Source: BJGV01 sp965205785 (GTDB taxonomy: Bacteria > Pseudomonadota > Gammaproteobacteria > Burkholderiales > Nitrosomonadaceae). Taken from it: DNA of 64,000 nucleotides. The position numbers were made by a program, and so were the translations under genes. The stretch covers positions 2,146,686 through 2,210,685 of the forward strand of contig OZ242188.1 in NCBI GenBank assembly GCA_965205785.1, written 5' to 3'. Positions 1 through 7,644 of this stretch are shown piece after piece (position 1 is the stretch's first letter; each line of letters begins with the position of its first letter). A model generated the notes under the pieces. The model was given only the letters and a program-made list of their open reading frames with translations, did not search any database and was not told the origin of the DNA.

Positions 1-174
1 TATCCGACACTCGACCATGTTGAAACCAATGAGAACAAAGTGTGTATCTGGTTTGCTGATCTAAGATTTACATTGCCAGGGATTGCCCCTTCCTTCCGCT
101 ATGGTCTTTGCCGTTCTAAAATTTCAGAACAGTGGATACTTGAACAAAAACATGGAGACTTTTATTTAGATTGA
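1..174 (+). CDS. C-terminal end of a YdjM/DUF457-like metal-dependent hydrolase (partial)
   Basis: An open frame enters from the left edge and ends at a TGA at 172-174, giving 57 residues. It contains the stretch WFADLRFTLPG followed by FRYGLCR and a tryptophan, then ends DFYLD. This pattern of WF-DLR and FRYG-C near the C-terminus resembles the end of the membrane-bound metal-dependent hydrolase family (YdjM/DUF457). The start and membrane part lie outside the window, so the family call is tentative. The first island repeat begins only 13 bp after the stop, so the gene lies just outside the first visible repeat. Confidence 0.5.
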   Translation, partial: YPTLDHVETNENKVCIWFADLRFTLPGIAPSFRYGLCRSKISEQWILEQKHGDFYLD

Positions 175-187
175 TTTGAACTAAGAC

Positions 188-342
188 AGCGAGAATCGGA
201 CAGCAGGCTGTATCCCATACTTCAAGCCGATCTACATTTTTTATATTTTCAAGATACCAACAAATAAATCATCAAATTTACTGGATGTTATTTAACAGCT
301 ATATATGTGACCATCGGTTTTTGGCACAAAACAGACATTCAT
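188..342 (+). repeat. Island repeat copy 1 (degenerate ssrA-end box, spacer, hairpin)
   Basis: The copy starts with a degraded tmRNA T-arm-like box (agcgagaatcgg) and continues with spacer sequence clearly related to the copy at 11471 (shared CTGTATCC, CGATCTAC and GATACCAACAAA segments). It ends at 307-342 in the box with core ttttggcacaaaacagac, where the left hairpin arm has decayed. It is in the same orientation as all other copies. Confidence 0.65.
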
Positions 343-368
343 ATAAAACATTGGAATTAAATGATATG

Positions 369-728
369 TCAAAAATGATTATCATGCTCATATTTCTCAT
401 CTTGTCCTTTCGGAACACCTTTGAAGCCACGAACAATGTATCCCATTGCACAAGTGAACCCCCAGATAAATAGTAGAAACCCAACAACTGCCAGGAATGC
501 CCCGCCATCAATTTCATCCAGTAGATATGATGTGTATTTTTGATTTTTTAATTCTCCATAGCTACCACAAAGGATAGAACTATTGGTTACTTGATCTGGT
601 GAAGTAAGAGTTATGCATTCATGTTTATATATCCAATGTGCATAACCGAACAAAATACAAATCCAACCAATAATCCATATTGCAGCTACTATTTTTGCAA
701 TTCGTCTTGATCCTTCAAAAATATTCAT
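369..728 (-). CDS. Small inner-membrane protein of unknown function
   Basis: The 119-residue protein has two predicted membrane segments, at about residues 11-31 (IVAAIWIIGWICILFGYAHW) and 77-98 (AFLAVVGFLLFIWGFTCAMGY). They are separated by a polar loop holding two cysteines (C38 and C54). The tail is charged and ends in a His/Asp-rich stretch. The N-terminal MNIFEGSRR before the first helix resembles small hypothetical membrane proteins often found on accessory DNA, but I cannot assign a function. It reads towards repeat copy 1, is 138 bp from the SRPBCC gene on the same strand, and has no strong ribosome binding site. Confidence 0.6.
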   Translation of the reverse strand: MNIFEGSRRIAKIVAAIWIIGWICILFGYAHWIYKHECITLTSPDQVTNSSILCGSYGELKNQKYTSYLLDEIDGGAFLAVVGFLLFIWGFTCAMGYIVRGFKGVPKGQDEKYEHDNHF

Positions 729-866
729 AATTACTTTAACTAAGGTTAATTATCGCTCTATCTGACTTTATTCTTGTTCCATCTTTGAATAAGGCTGTTA
801 CATCAGGGTCTCTTAAACATAATTAAGTGATGTATCGCAAGCCTTTCGTATACCAGTTACAACACA

Positions 867-1304
867 CTACTCCACATAGTTCCTTAATCCACGCAACAAT
901 TCTTGCATACCTTTGCGGTACTGTGAGCGCACCATAATCGTATCAAGGATACCCCCAAGCAAACCAAATTTAAGCTGATATTTGGGCGAAACTCTAACAA
1001 GTGTTTTGTCCCCTTGAAGCTCAACTGTAAACCGTATTTCTGCTTCCTTGAAAGGAAGATTCGTTTCATTGATACGCATAGTTAGCCTGTGAGGCTTTTC
1101 AAATTCGATGACTTCCTCATTTAGATAGTTCTTGCCCCCTAAATTACAATGTCTGCACGAACCTACACAAACCTCTCCGTGTGTTGTCAGCCTGGACCGA
1201 ACGACCCCAGGATTCCATAGATAAATATTTCTAATGTCTGCCAGGACATTCCAAACCTTATCTTGCGACGCCGATACAATAATTTGCTCTTCAAACTCAC
1301 CCAT
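867..1304 (-). CDS. SRPBCC (polyketide cyclase/START-like) family protein
   Basis: The 145-residue protein has the SRPBCC-fold pattern. The N-terminal strand IIVSASQDKVWNVLADIRNIYLWNPGVV is followed by alternating strands (RLTMRINETN, IRFTVELQG, TLVRVSPKYQL) and a C-terminal helix (YRKGMQELLRGLRNYVE) that would pack over a hydrophobic pocket. Family members bind small hydrophobic ligands, and some are cyclases or aromatase-like. Ligand-specific residues cannot be assigned here. It lies upstream of the small membrane protein gene on the same strand, within one island unit. A two-gene transcript is possible but the 138 bp gap makes it uncertain. Confidence 0.75.
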   Translation of the reverse strand: MGEFEEQIIVSASQDKVWNVLADIRNIYLWNPGVVRSRLTTHGEVCVGSCRHCNLGGKNYLNEEVIEFEKPHRLTMRINETNLPFKEAEIRFTVELQGDKTLVRVSPKYQLKFGLLGGILDTIMVRSQYRKGMQELLRGLRNYVE

Positions 1305-1727
1305 ACTTCATTTCTTACTTATCAATATGTTAGTGATAGCAGATAAATCTAACACGATTGAAATCTATAGATATGTGATTTATTACCCTTTTTGTGGTTA
1401 TTTTTTTCAGCAAATATTCCATGACAAAATTAAATCGACTAGTTGGGGCACGCCTAGCCTAGAATTTATTCCATCCCCGTGTAGCAGGTACCATCTCCCC
1501 TACGCTCCCCTTATTTTTTCAACGTAAAATGATTTCCCAGAAAAAAATTGACGAGTGTCAGTTTCTGGCACAAAGCAGGTTAATGTATGATCCTGCTTCC
1601 TTTATGATAAGAATCAAGAACAAAAAGCGTATTCAGGACAAATACACTGCTTGAAACTAAAACAGCCAAACCGATGAAATAGCTTGGCTGCATATTCGTC
1701 TCTGATAGCTTTTGGAAACCCTTAGTT

Positions 1728-1915
1728 TGGTGGGGCGGCAGGAACCGTACTCAGACCAATTAATATCTTATTAATCAAGGTGCTGGATAAAAACTAACCG
1801 CCTATATTTCTTTGAGATACCCCCATCCCTACTCCCAGAATCATTGGCTGTTACCGGATCATATTGGAAGCTAAATGAGATCAACTGCTTTGTGCAACAA
1901 ACAGTCATTCGTGAC
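1728..1915 (+). repeat. Island repeat copy 2 (ssrA-end box, type II spacer, degenerate hairpin)
   Basis: The copy starts with tggtggggcggcaggaacc, which on the minus strand reads as a tmRNA-like 3' end including ACCA. The spacer (about 1795-1885) matches the copy at 4830 better than the other copies (shared TTTGAGA, CCCTCATC-like, GGCTGTTAC and TATTGGAAGC segments). It ends in a strongly decayed hairpin box at about 1878-1915 (aactgctttgtgcaacaaacagtcattc). Confidence 0.7.
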
Positions 1916-2050
1916 TGGGTTGTTCCTAAAAACAGTTATTTCTGACAAGCTATTTTCCTAAAACACATAATCACATATATCAATAAGTAAATATGTGATA
2001 TTTATCGCTGAATTAATTTATTTATTTGTGTAAGTTGCTGAAGTGTAAAT

Positions 2051-2090
2051 AAGTGTAAATATTCGCTTCTAGCACAAAACAGACATTTAT
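2051..2090 (+). repeat. Island repeat hairpin box, solitary copy 3
   Basis: Only the hairpin half of the repeat is recognisable here (attcgcttctagcacaaaacagacattta). It is followed directly by ggccacattcgacccaaagcg, which has a similar layout and may be a second, diverged box. No ssrA-end box is visible between copy 2 and this site. Confidence 0.5.
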
Positions 2091-2325
2091 TAATGGCCAC
2101 ATTCGACCCAAAGCGATTCTTCGCTTATCTTCAATATCAGTTTCAATTACGTCTAAATCAATCTTCATATTGAAGAATAGAGCTATTTTTACCCCTTATT
2201 TCGAGCATTCAATTAATTCTTTTTAGAATATTTTAAAAAGGATCTAACATACTTTGCATAGAATTCGCTTAAAATCTGATAGTAATCTCGCTATTAGAAG
2301 ATGAGTACTAGTGGAGAAAAGTGCA

Positions 2326-2730
2326 ATGAACAGAATCTCCCAGTCAATATCAGCATCCCTAAATACATTTTTCTGTGTGAGTAATACTAGAAAACCGATT
2401 CAAAGTTTTAAGACACTTATAACTTCTCTTTGTCTGATCTCGTGGTTTGTTGTTATCAGTGCAGGTCAATTGCATGCCGGGGAGCTTATTATTTTAGATA
2501 ATTATCAATTGGAAATAATAAAAAGTAGTGTCTCAAATTACGGAATTGAGCAAGAAAATAGTGAAGCAGTAGATAGAGGAAAGATAGTAGAAAGAGGGGA
2601 GGAAGTTGAAATTGATACCCAAATTATTGGTCCTGATCGCAATATTGATAGTTTCAAAATAAAGAAAATTAAAGTAAAACGTGAGATTAAAGATCCAGAA
2701 GATAGCACTTTTATAGAATATCAGTTCTAG
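2326..2730 (+). CDS. Small exported protein of unknown function
   Basis: I start at the ATG at 2326 because GGAG lies nine bases upstream; a GTG at 2311 would add five residues but has no such site. The 134-residue product has a long N-region, then a hydrophobic stretch (TLITSLCLISWFVVISA) ending at a likely signal-peptidase site after LHA, at about residue 50. The mature part of about 85 residues is highly charged (many Lys/Glu), with IVERGEEVEIDTQIIGPDR and KIKKIKVKREIKDPED, and has no cysteine. I do not recognise a family. It precedes the Bor-like lipoprotein gene by 92 bp on the same strand. Confidence 0.55.
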   Translation: MNRISQSISASLNTFFCVSNTRKPIQSFKTLITSLCLISWFVVISAGQLHAGELIILDNYQLEIIKSSVSNYGIEQENSEAVDRGKIVERGEEVEIDTQIIGPDRNIDSFKIKKIKVKREIKDPEDSTFIEYQF

Positions 2731-2822
2731 AGGCTACTGAGTTTCTGCTATTAGAAAATAGCTTGTAAGGAATTTGTGAGCGCTTACTGAATGTTGGTAC
2801 ACTTTATGAAAAGGATATAACA

Positions 2823-3203
2823 ATGTTTTCTAAAACGGGAATGATAAAAAAACAACGTATTGTTGGTCTAGTTACCTGCATAACAAGCCTTATATTCTTA
2901 TCTAGTTGTGCTAGTTTCCATGTCACAATTCCTGACTCTGACCCGATTCAGTTAGCGCATCAAAAAGATATCTATGTTGAAAAAAATATGCATGCATTCT
3001 TATGGGGATTAATGCTTGATCCGCAATTATTCTCGGCAGAATGTGAGGAACAGGGCATTAATGATGTTGTGATCGACCATAACCTGGCACATAGTTTTGC
3101 CGGTGTTTTTAGCCTGGGTTTATGGATGCCAACGAAAGTGCGTTTCCGCTGCAAGGCGCCCCCTATGACCCCAGCTGTTTTCCCAGAACCGCAAAACAAT
3201 TAA
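2823..3203 (+). CDS. Bor-like lipoprotein
   Basis: AAGGA lies seven bases before the ATG. The 126-residue protein has a basic start, a hydrophobic segment and a lipobox-like FLSSC with the lipidated cysteine at residue 29 (23 if translation starts at M7). The second half carries the pattern GVFSLGLWMPTKVRFRC, which resembles the C-terminal pattern of phage lambda Bor and related lipoproteins (G-x-x-TLGIYTP-x-x-x-R-x-x-C). Bor proteins are outer-membrane lipoproteins linked to serum resistance in Escherichia coli; that role need not apply here. The proline-rich tail is not part of the Bor pattern. The FAD oxidase gene follows 45 bp downstream. Confidence 0.6.
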   Translation: MFSKTGMIKKQRIVGLVTCITSLIFLSSCASFHVTIPDSDPIQLAHQKDIYVEKNMHAFLWGLMLDPQLFSAECEEQGINDVVIDHNLAHSFAGVFSLGLWMPTKVRFRCKAPPMTPAVFPEPQNN

Positions 3204-3248
3204 CTCAACTTCTCAGGTTATTTCATAACTGGATGATAGGATACGATA

Positions 3249-4811
3249 ATGACTAACCAGCGTAGATTCTTTAGATCAAAAAACACTCCAGAAAAGGGTC
3301 GTCATGAGTCTTATCATCAGATCTTAGATGGAGAATATGGCTTTCGCCCGGATTCAAGCGGATTACAACCTTTAGAGACATACAATAATGTAACCAAGGA
3401 ACTCCAAAAAATCATTCAGTTTTGTCTGCAGAATAATAAATCACTCCGTGCGCGTGGAAGCCTGTGGTCACTCAGTACCGCCGCAGTAACTGATGGACGA
3501 TTAATTGACACTAAGGCGCTTCGGCTTGGATTTGAAATGCCCCAAATACTTGTCAATCCAGTATATACAGGTAATGCAAAAAAACTTCGTTTTGTTGAAT
3601 GCGGGGCTTCAGTTGCTGCGCTCAATGATTATCTTTTTTCTGATGGCCTATCCATAAAAGGTTGTGGCTCGAACAATGGTCAGACCATTGCGGGCGCCTT
3701 GTCAACCGGTACGCATGGCAGTGCTTATAAGTTTGGTTCGATGCAGGAAATGGTTGTTGGTCTACATCTCATTACGGGTCCAAATAAACATGTCTATCTG
3801 GAACGACATTCCTTACCGGTTATGCAACCCGGTTTTGCCCAAAGTATTGGCGCAGAATTTATACAAGATGACACAATGTTTAACGCGGCATTGGTGAGTT
3901 TTGGCTCTTTCGGTATTATCCATGGCATCATGATTGAAACGCGATCATTGTTTGCACTCAATGCAGTTCGTTTCAGACGCCCATATGATGACACCCTAAA
4001 AACAGCCATCAAAACTAGTGATCCAACATTAATTTCCCTGCCACCAGAAGCCCATACCGTAAACGTTGATCAGCCCTACCACTTTGAAGTCTTTTTGAAT
4101 CCTAATGAGGGGACTCCGCCAAATGAGGCCATTGTGCTATTGATGTATGAAACACCCTATGATGCGGCGACTTATGTGCCTCCGCAATGGAATGGAGGTG
4201 AATCCGGTATGGGTGCTTCAGGGCTAAATATAATGGGGGCAATCGTAGCAAATATTCCAAGTCCGCTCAATCAACTTGCAGTACCATTCCTAAATAGTCA
4301 GGTTAATGATGAATTTGCGCCCTATAGTAAACAAGCGATAATTCGCGACCTGTTCCGCGGTGAAAAAACCCAGGGAAAAACCCTTGCCTGCGGTATTGGA
4401 ATGTCGATTGACAATGCGATTGAAGCAATGGACATTGTTTTTAATACGTATAAAAATAACAACAATGTTTTGCCAATAATACTCTCATTTCGTTTTGTCA
4501 AAGGAACACAAGCGTTACTTGGATTTACGCACTTTGATCAAACTGCCGTTCTAGAAATAGATTCTCTCAATACAACTAAAACACGTGAATTCTTAGACCA
4601 AGTTTGGCAGGCACTTGATTCAGCAAACATCCCCTTTACCCTTCATTGGGGTAAGTTTAATGCCTATCTAACCTCCAGTCGTGTACGTGAACGCTTTGGT
4701 AACAACATTGTAGACCAATGGATAGCTAGTCGGCATCAATTGCTGGGCGATACAAATTTACGGAAATTGTTTAATAATTCGTTCATGACCCGACTAGGAC
4801 TCGCAAGCTAA
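3249..4811 (+). CDS. FAD-linked oxidase, sugar-lactone oxidase-like (PCMH-type FAD domain)
   Basis: The 520-residue protein has an N-terminal PCMH-type FAD-binding domain at about residues 45-230. It includes LRARGSLWSLS, the glycine-rich segment GCGSNNGQTIAGALSTGTHGS and, later, ALVSFGSFGIIHGIMIETR. These match the layout of L-gulono-/D-arabinono-1,4-lactone oxidases and related aldonolactone or alditol oxidases. The C-terminal half would hold the substrate domain, and LHWGKF near residue 461 resembles the HWGK motif of the ALO domain. A covalent FAD-attachment residue cannot be fixed from sequence alone. It follows the lipoprotein gene closely and ends 18 bp before repeat copy 4. Confidence 0.75.
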   Translation: MTNQRRFFRSKNTPEKGRHESYHQILDGEYGFRPDSSGLQPLETYNNVTKELQKIIQFCLQNNKSLRARGSLWSLSTAAVTDGRLIDTKALRLGFEMPQILVNPVYTGNAKKLRFVECGASVAALNDYLFSDGLSIKGCGSNNGQTIAGALSTGTHGSAYKFGSMQEMVVGLHLITGPNKHVYLERHSLPVMQPGFAQSIGAEFIQDDTMFNAALVSFGSFGIIHGIMIETRSLFALNAVRFRRPYDDTLKTAIKTSDPTLISLPPEAHTVNVDQPYHFEVFLNPNEGTPPNEAIVLLMYETPYDAATYVPPQWNGGESGMGASGLNIMGAIVANIPSPLNQLAVPFLNSQVNDEFAPYSKQAIIRDLFRGEKTQGKTLACGIGMSIDNAIEAMDIVFNTYKNNNNVLPIILSFRFVKGTQALLGFTHFDQTAVLEIDSLNTTKTREFLDQVWQALDSANIPFTLHWGKFNAYLTSSRVRERFGNNIVDQWIASRHQLLGDTNLRKLFNNSFMTRLGLAS

Positions 4812-4829
4812 TCAAGAAAATAGATTTTT

Positions 4830-4975
4830 GGCGGCGGGAATCGAACTTAAATCCATTAACTCCCTATTAGTCATTCTATTAGATAAGAATTAGCTGTCTA
4901 AATTTCCTTGAGACACCCTCATCTCTACACCCAAAATAGCTGGCTGTTACAAGATGTTATTGGAAGCCAAATACA
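4830..4975 (+). repeat. Island repeat copy 4, ssrA-end box and type II spacer
   Basis: The copy opens with ggcggcgggaatcgaac, which is identical to the T-arm and inner acceptor of the tmRNA gene at 14731-14747. The spacer that follows is most similar to that of copy 2. A small lipoprotein gene (4981-5190) lies between this part and its presumed hairpin box at 5239-5276, so the two halves may have been separated by an insertion. Confidence 0.75.
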
Positions 4976-4980
4976 ATAAT

Positions 4981-5190
4981 TTATTTTTTTATTAGAGAAT
5001 AACCTTTAGAGGACATGCATAAATTAAATAGGTTTCTCGTTCCCCACCCACCCTCACTAGCCTTTTTTTCGCATGTAAATCTGTCTCTTTTGTAGTCGCT
5101 CTGAACAGCGCCATCCTTATACCAAACCTTTGGCGCACATCCAACAAGCAGAATCAATGATGTAATTGCACACACCAGGTAGTTCTTCAT
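4981..5190 (-). CDS. Small lipoprotein of unknown function
   Basis: I start at the ATG at 5190, because the longer frame to 5358 reads backwards through the repeat hairpin at 5239-5276. The 69-residue product has a classical lipoprotein signal, MKNYLVCAITSLILLVGC, with the lipidated cysteine at residue 18. The mature peptide has two more cysteines, in FTCEKKASEGGW and LFNLCMSSKGYSL, which could form a disulfide. The F-x-C-x-K and C-M-x-x-KGY pattern recalls small bacterial lipoproteins of unknown role. It sits alone within a repeat unit. Confidence 0.6.
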   Translation of the reverse strand: MKNYLVCAITSLILLVGCAPKVWYKDGAVQSDYKRDRFTCEKKASEGGWGTRNLFNLCMSSKGYSLIKK

Positions 5191-5238
5191 CTTACTATTT
5201 GTCTTAAATAGAAGGTATGCTATTAAACTGCTATAGAT

Positions 5239-5276
5239 GTGAATGTCCACTTTTGGTATAAAGCAAACGTTCAGAC
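5239..5276 (+). repeat. Island repeat hairpin box, copy 4b
   Basis: The sequence gtgaatgtccacttttggta is followed by taaagcaaacgttcagac and is preceded by ctgctatagat, which also precedes the hairpins at 7776 and 11609. The arms are imperfect but the layout is that of the family. Confidence 0.65.
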
Positions 5277-5607
5277 ACGTTATTTTTGAGAGCGGTTCTT
5301 TCGGTTTTTCCCTAACTAATCGACCCCCATGAGTAACCTGATCACCAGATCTTAGCATTTTGATCAGATAGCGATAATCGGGTAAAAAGGTTAGAATAAA
5401 AACTATTACGAGATATTTAGCCCTTTCCCACCTAACATTACAAAACCAAAAGCCAATTAGCTCGAAATCCTACTATTTTTCAGGCTGTACAGGATTTTAA
5501 CATTAGCAGACAAACAATTATGAGGTTTAGAGATAGCTAATGAAATTTTGGGTGGTTCGGACTTAAACCTCCAACAAGCTGAAAACATCATATAAAACGG
5601 AGTTGCA
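5277..5607. other. Intergenic stretch without a recognised gene
   Basis: I see no credible gene. A stretch at about 5558-5585 (gggtggttcggacttaaacctcc) could be a very degraded ssrA-end box, because it has the same position relative to the following gene, but the match is too weak to call. The ribosome binding site of the next gene (CGGAG, eight bases from its ATG) lies at the right end. Confidence 0.5.
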
Positions 5608-6048
5608 ATGATTCGATTCATTCTCACAACTGCATTTTTCTTAGTCGTAGGTATTTTAGGCTACAATTATTTTTTTGGTACAGTTCAGGAAAAGGAACAA
5701 GCAAAAGAAATTTTCAGCAAAGGAGCCGAAGTTATAGGTTCTAGTGCAAGCCTTTTAAAATCTGAATACAAAAAATATGGAGACGGAAAGTATGACGGAG
5801 CACTTGATAATATTAGTACTGTTTTAGATAAACGAAAAGAAAATGATGGGAAATTACTTGAAGAAATTGATAACTGGGAGAAAAAGAAAAATGATTGGGA
5901 GCAAAAGAAACTAAGCCTTCAAAAATTGTTAGATGCCGATTCGCATTCTATTAATGAAGGAAAGCTTAAAAAAGCCTTTACTGCACTAGAAGAAGAAAGG
6001 GAAACTTTGGAGAAAGAAGGAATACAACTAAAAGAGAAAACGGATTAA
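5608..6048 (+). CDS. Membrane-anchored coiled-coil protein of unknown function
   Basis: The 146-residue protein has one N-terminal membrane segment (residues 3-24, RFILTTAFFLVVGILGYNYFFG) that would anchor it in the inner membrane. A soluble domain rich in Lys and Glu follows. Residues 75-146 show heptad-like spacing (LDKRKENDGKLLEEIDNWEKK and onwards), typical of a long coiled coil. There is no signal peptidase site, and the only pairing partner I can suggest is itself. GGAG upstream supports the start. It stands alone between repeat boxes. I do not recognise a family. Confidence 0.65.
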   Translation: MIRFILTTAFFLVVGILGYNYFFGTVQEKEQAKEIFSKGAEVIGSSASLLKSEYKKYGDGKYDGALDNISTVLDKRKENDGKLLEEIDNWEKKKNDWEQKKLSLQKLLDADSHSINEGKLKKAFTALEEERETLEKEGIQLKEKTD

Positions 6049-6177
6049 TTATGATCCTATGTTGGGCAATTCCAACTAAGGAACGCATAACATTAAATTA
6101 CCCCAGCCATTCATTCGATAGGTTAAGTCTGTGCACCCCCTTGCTTCGCTCTACTTGCCACAATGACCAGTATTACT

Positions 6178-6212
6178 TGAATGTCTGCTTTTGGCACAAA
6201 GCCGAACATCAG
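6178..6212 (+). repeat. Island repeat hairpin box, copy 5
   Basis: The sequence ttgaatgtctgcttttggca followed by caaagccgaacatcag is a near-complete hairpin box. The left arm is canonical and the right arm has substitutions. No ssrA-end box is recognisable in the 130 bp to its left, which otherwise holds no gene. Confidence 0.7.
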
Positions 6213-6269
6213 GAATATTTGATTACATAAGGGGCGCTCTTTAGTGCGCCCCTGCCTGCTTTGGCTTGG

Positions 6270-7160
6270 TTAGGAAAAGTCGATGTTAATGCTTTGCAAG
6301 AACTCATCCGTTACGTCAGCTTTTTTTCTACCTGCAATAGCAAAATAAAATAGTGGCTCACCGTCAATTGAAAGTCTATGACGATATCGCTCTATATGAT
6401 AGATATCAAAATAATTAGAGAATATTAGTTCTCTCATCATGCGTGAAAACCCAGACGTATCTGTTTTTTCCAAAAAGGTAACCTTAATATTTAAAGCTAT
6501 CCATCCCTTCACATTTATAATATTGAAAGCTTCAATAAAAGCTTTTACAGGAATATCGCCAAATCCAAGTGCAGCAACTGTGACCAGACAATTACAACCC
6601 CAGGAAATTATCTCGCTTTTTGTATCTTGATCTAGTGCCGTGAAATCTTGTATGTGATAGGCATCATAGATACCAGGCCGATCTCGTATTGCTGCATCAT
6701 AAGCCTCAGGGACTATATCTATACCTACGAGTCGAGAGGCTCCTCTGTTTTTTAATTCTTCACCCATCATTCCATTGCCAGCACCTAAATCAAGGACTCT
6801 TAATTCGGTAAAATTTTCTGAGCTGTCCTTAATTGAAGCCTCTAAGATCGTAGCAACTTTAATAGGAGAAATACATTTAAGGCGATCATAGAAAACTTGT
6901 TCATATAAACCAGGTATCTGATAAATTTCGCCATAATCATGAAACTTGATTTTTCGCGGCGCATTGGAACCATGCAGGTAAAAATATGTTTCATCTTGAC
7001 CTTGCTCTTTCATTTCGTTTTTAGGAAACTGTATCCGGTGTCTTTTTTTCAAATTCTTCTCCGCAATATTGATAGATGAAATTTCTAATGCTTGAGCTAA
7101 CTTAACGTCACGTTTTTGGCGTCCTATGATAGTTAACTTGGCAATATCCTTGCAAATCAA
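6270..7160 (-). CDS. Class I SAM-dependent methyltransferase-like protein
   Basis: The 296-residue frame carries the SAM-binding motif I VLDLGAGNGMMGEEL at residues 122-136, followed by the acidic strand end LVGIDIVPEAYD at about 144-155 and a motif IV-like segment CNCLVTVAALGFGD. This is a Rossmann-fold class I methyltransferase pattern; the substrate is unknown. The start is uncertain. A TTG at 7160 overlaps the stop of the upstream gene by four bases (TTGA), which would allow translational coupling. The first ATG, at 7013, would remove 49 residues that show no motif. The upstream Met-rich exported protein gene probably shares the transcript. Confidence 0.7.
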   Translation of the reverse strand: MICKDIAKLTIIGRQKRDVKLAQALEISSINIAEKNLKKRHRIQFPKNEMKEQGQDETYFYLHGSNAPRKIKFHDYGEIYQIPGLYEQVFYDRLKCISPIKVATILEASIKDSSENFTELRVLDLGAGNGMMGEELKNRGASRLVGIDIVPEAYDAAIRDRPGIYDAYHIQDFTALDQDTKSEIISWGCNCLVTVAALGFGDIPVKAFIEAFNIINVKGWIALNIKVTFLEKTDTSGFSRMMRELIFSNYFDIYHIERYRHRLSIDGEPLFYFAIAGRKKADVTDEFLQSINIDFS

Positions 7161-7576
7161 TAGTCATCACAGACGTGACTATTTTTAGCCTCTTTTTCAA
7201 TACGCTCAAATGGCATTTTAGGCATCATGCCAGCCATCATTTTACTGCATTCCCGCATTTTCACGAGTTCCGGTCTGCTCATCATTTCCTTACCGTACGC
7301 CATCGCTTTATCCTGAGCCTCATTGCGCTTTCCACTTTTACAAAGCGCACCAACTTCTGCTTTTATTTTCTCGCCTTCTTTCTTTAAACCCTCAAGCACA
7401 GATTGGTCAATTTTTTTCATACATGCCATGGCCTCCTGCATCTTCCCCATATCCATTTGCTGCATATTTCTTTGCATCTCCTGCATGTCCATTGGCATAT
7501 TCGCTGGCATCCCCGGTTGCTTTTGGGCAAATACAACAACTGGAAAAAGAATAAGCAAGCAAATCAAATTTTTCAT
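7157..7576 (-). CDS. Methionine-rich exported protein
   Basis: The 139-residue protein begins with a clear signal peptide (MKNLICLLILFPVVVFA, cleaved before QKQPG). The mature N-terminal half is strikingly rich in Met and Gln, with MPANMPMDMQEMQRNMQQMD and KMQEAMACMKK, and a second Met cluster (KMMAGMMPKMPF) follows later. Four cysteines remain in the mature chain (ACMKK, ALCKSG, RECSKM, HVCDD). Met-rich exported segments often bind copper(I), but the function here is not established. A plausible Shine-Dalgarno-like GGAGATAG precedes the ATG. Its stop overlaps the start proposed for the methyltransferase gene. Confidence 0.65.
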   Translation of the reverse strand: MKNLICLLILFPVVVFAQKQPGMPANMPMDMQEMQRNMQQMDMGKMQEAMACMKKIDQSVLEGLKKEGEKIKAEVGALCKSGKRNEAQDKAMAYGKEMMSRPELVKMRECSKMMAGMMPKMPFERIEKEAKNSHVCDDY

Positions 7577-7644
7577 AAAGCTATCTCCATTCTATTTATA
7601 AGCTTTCAAGCACATAACCAACCTCGTGTTTTCTGAAAAAACGA

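Larger units (their letters stand above)
1305..2325. other. About 1 kb without a credible gene; contains two repeat copies
   Basis: No frame here looks coding; the longest + frame near the left edge is largely antisense to the SRPBCC gene. The stretch holds a fragment resembling the repeat hairpin core at about 1557-1580 (tctggcacaaagcagg), an inverted repeat cagccaa/ttggctg at 1663-1690, repeat copy 2, and hairpin copy 3. It looks like decayed repeat and cassette-edge DNA. The promoter of the exported-protein gene at 2326 should lie in its last 200 bases, but I see no convincing -35/-10 pair. Confidence 0.6.

Noticed and set aside
285..473. 62-residue + frame
   Set aside because: It begins in repeat copy 1 and then runs antisense to the membrane protein gene.
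1234..1527. 97-residue + frame
   Set aside because: It starts antisense to the SRPBCC gene and continues into low-quality intergenic sequence without a ribosome binding site.
4830..4860. tRNA genes suggested by T-arm-like ggcggcgggaatcgaac boxes
   Set aside because: Only the T-arm and acceptor strand are present; no D-arm, anticodon arm or 5' acceptor follows. They are ssrA fragments.
5191..5358. N-terminal extension of the small lipoprotein
   Set aside because: It would translate the repeat hairpin at 5239-5276 and bury the lipoprotein signal inside the chain.
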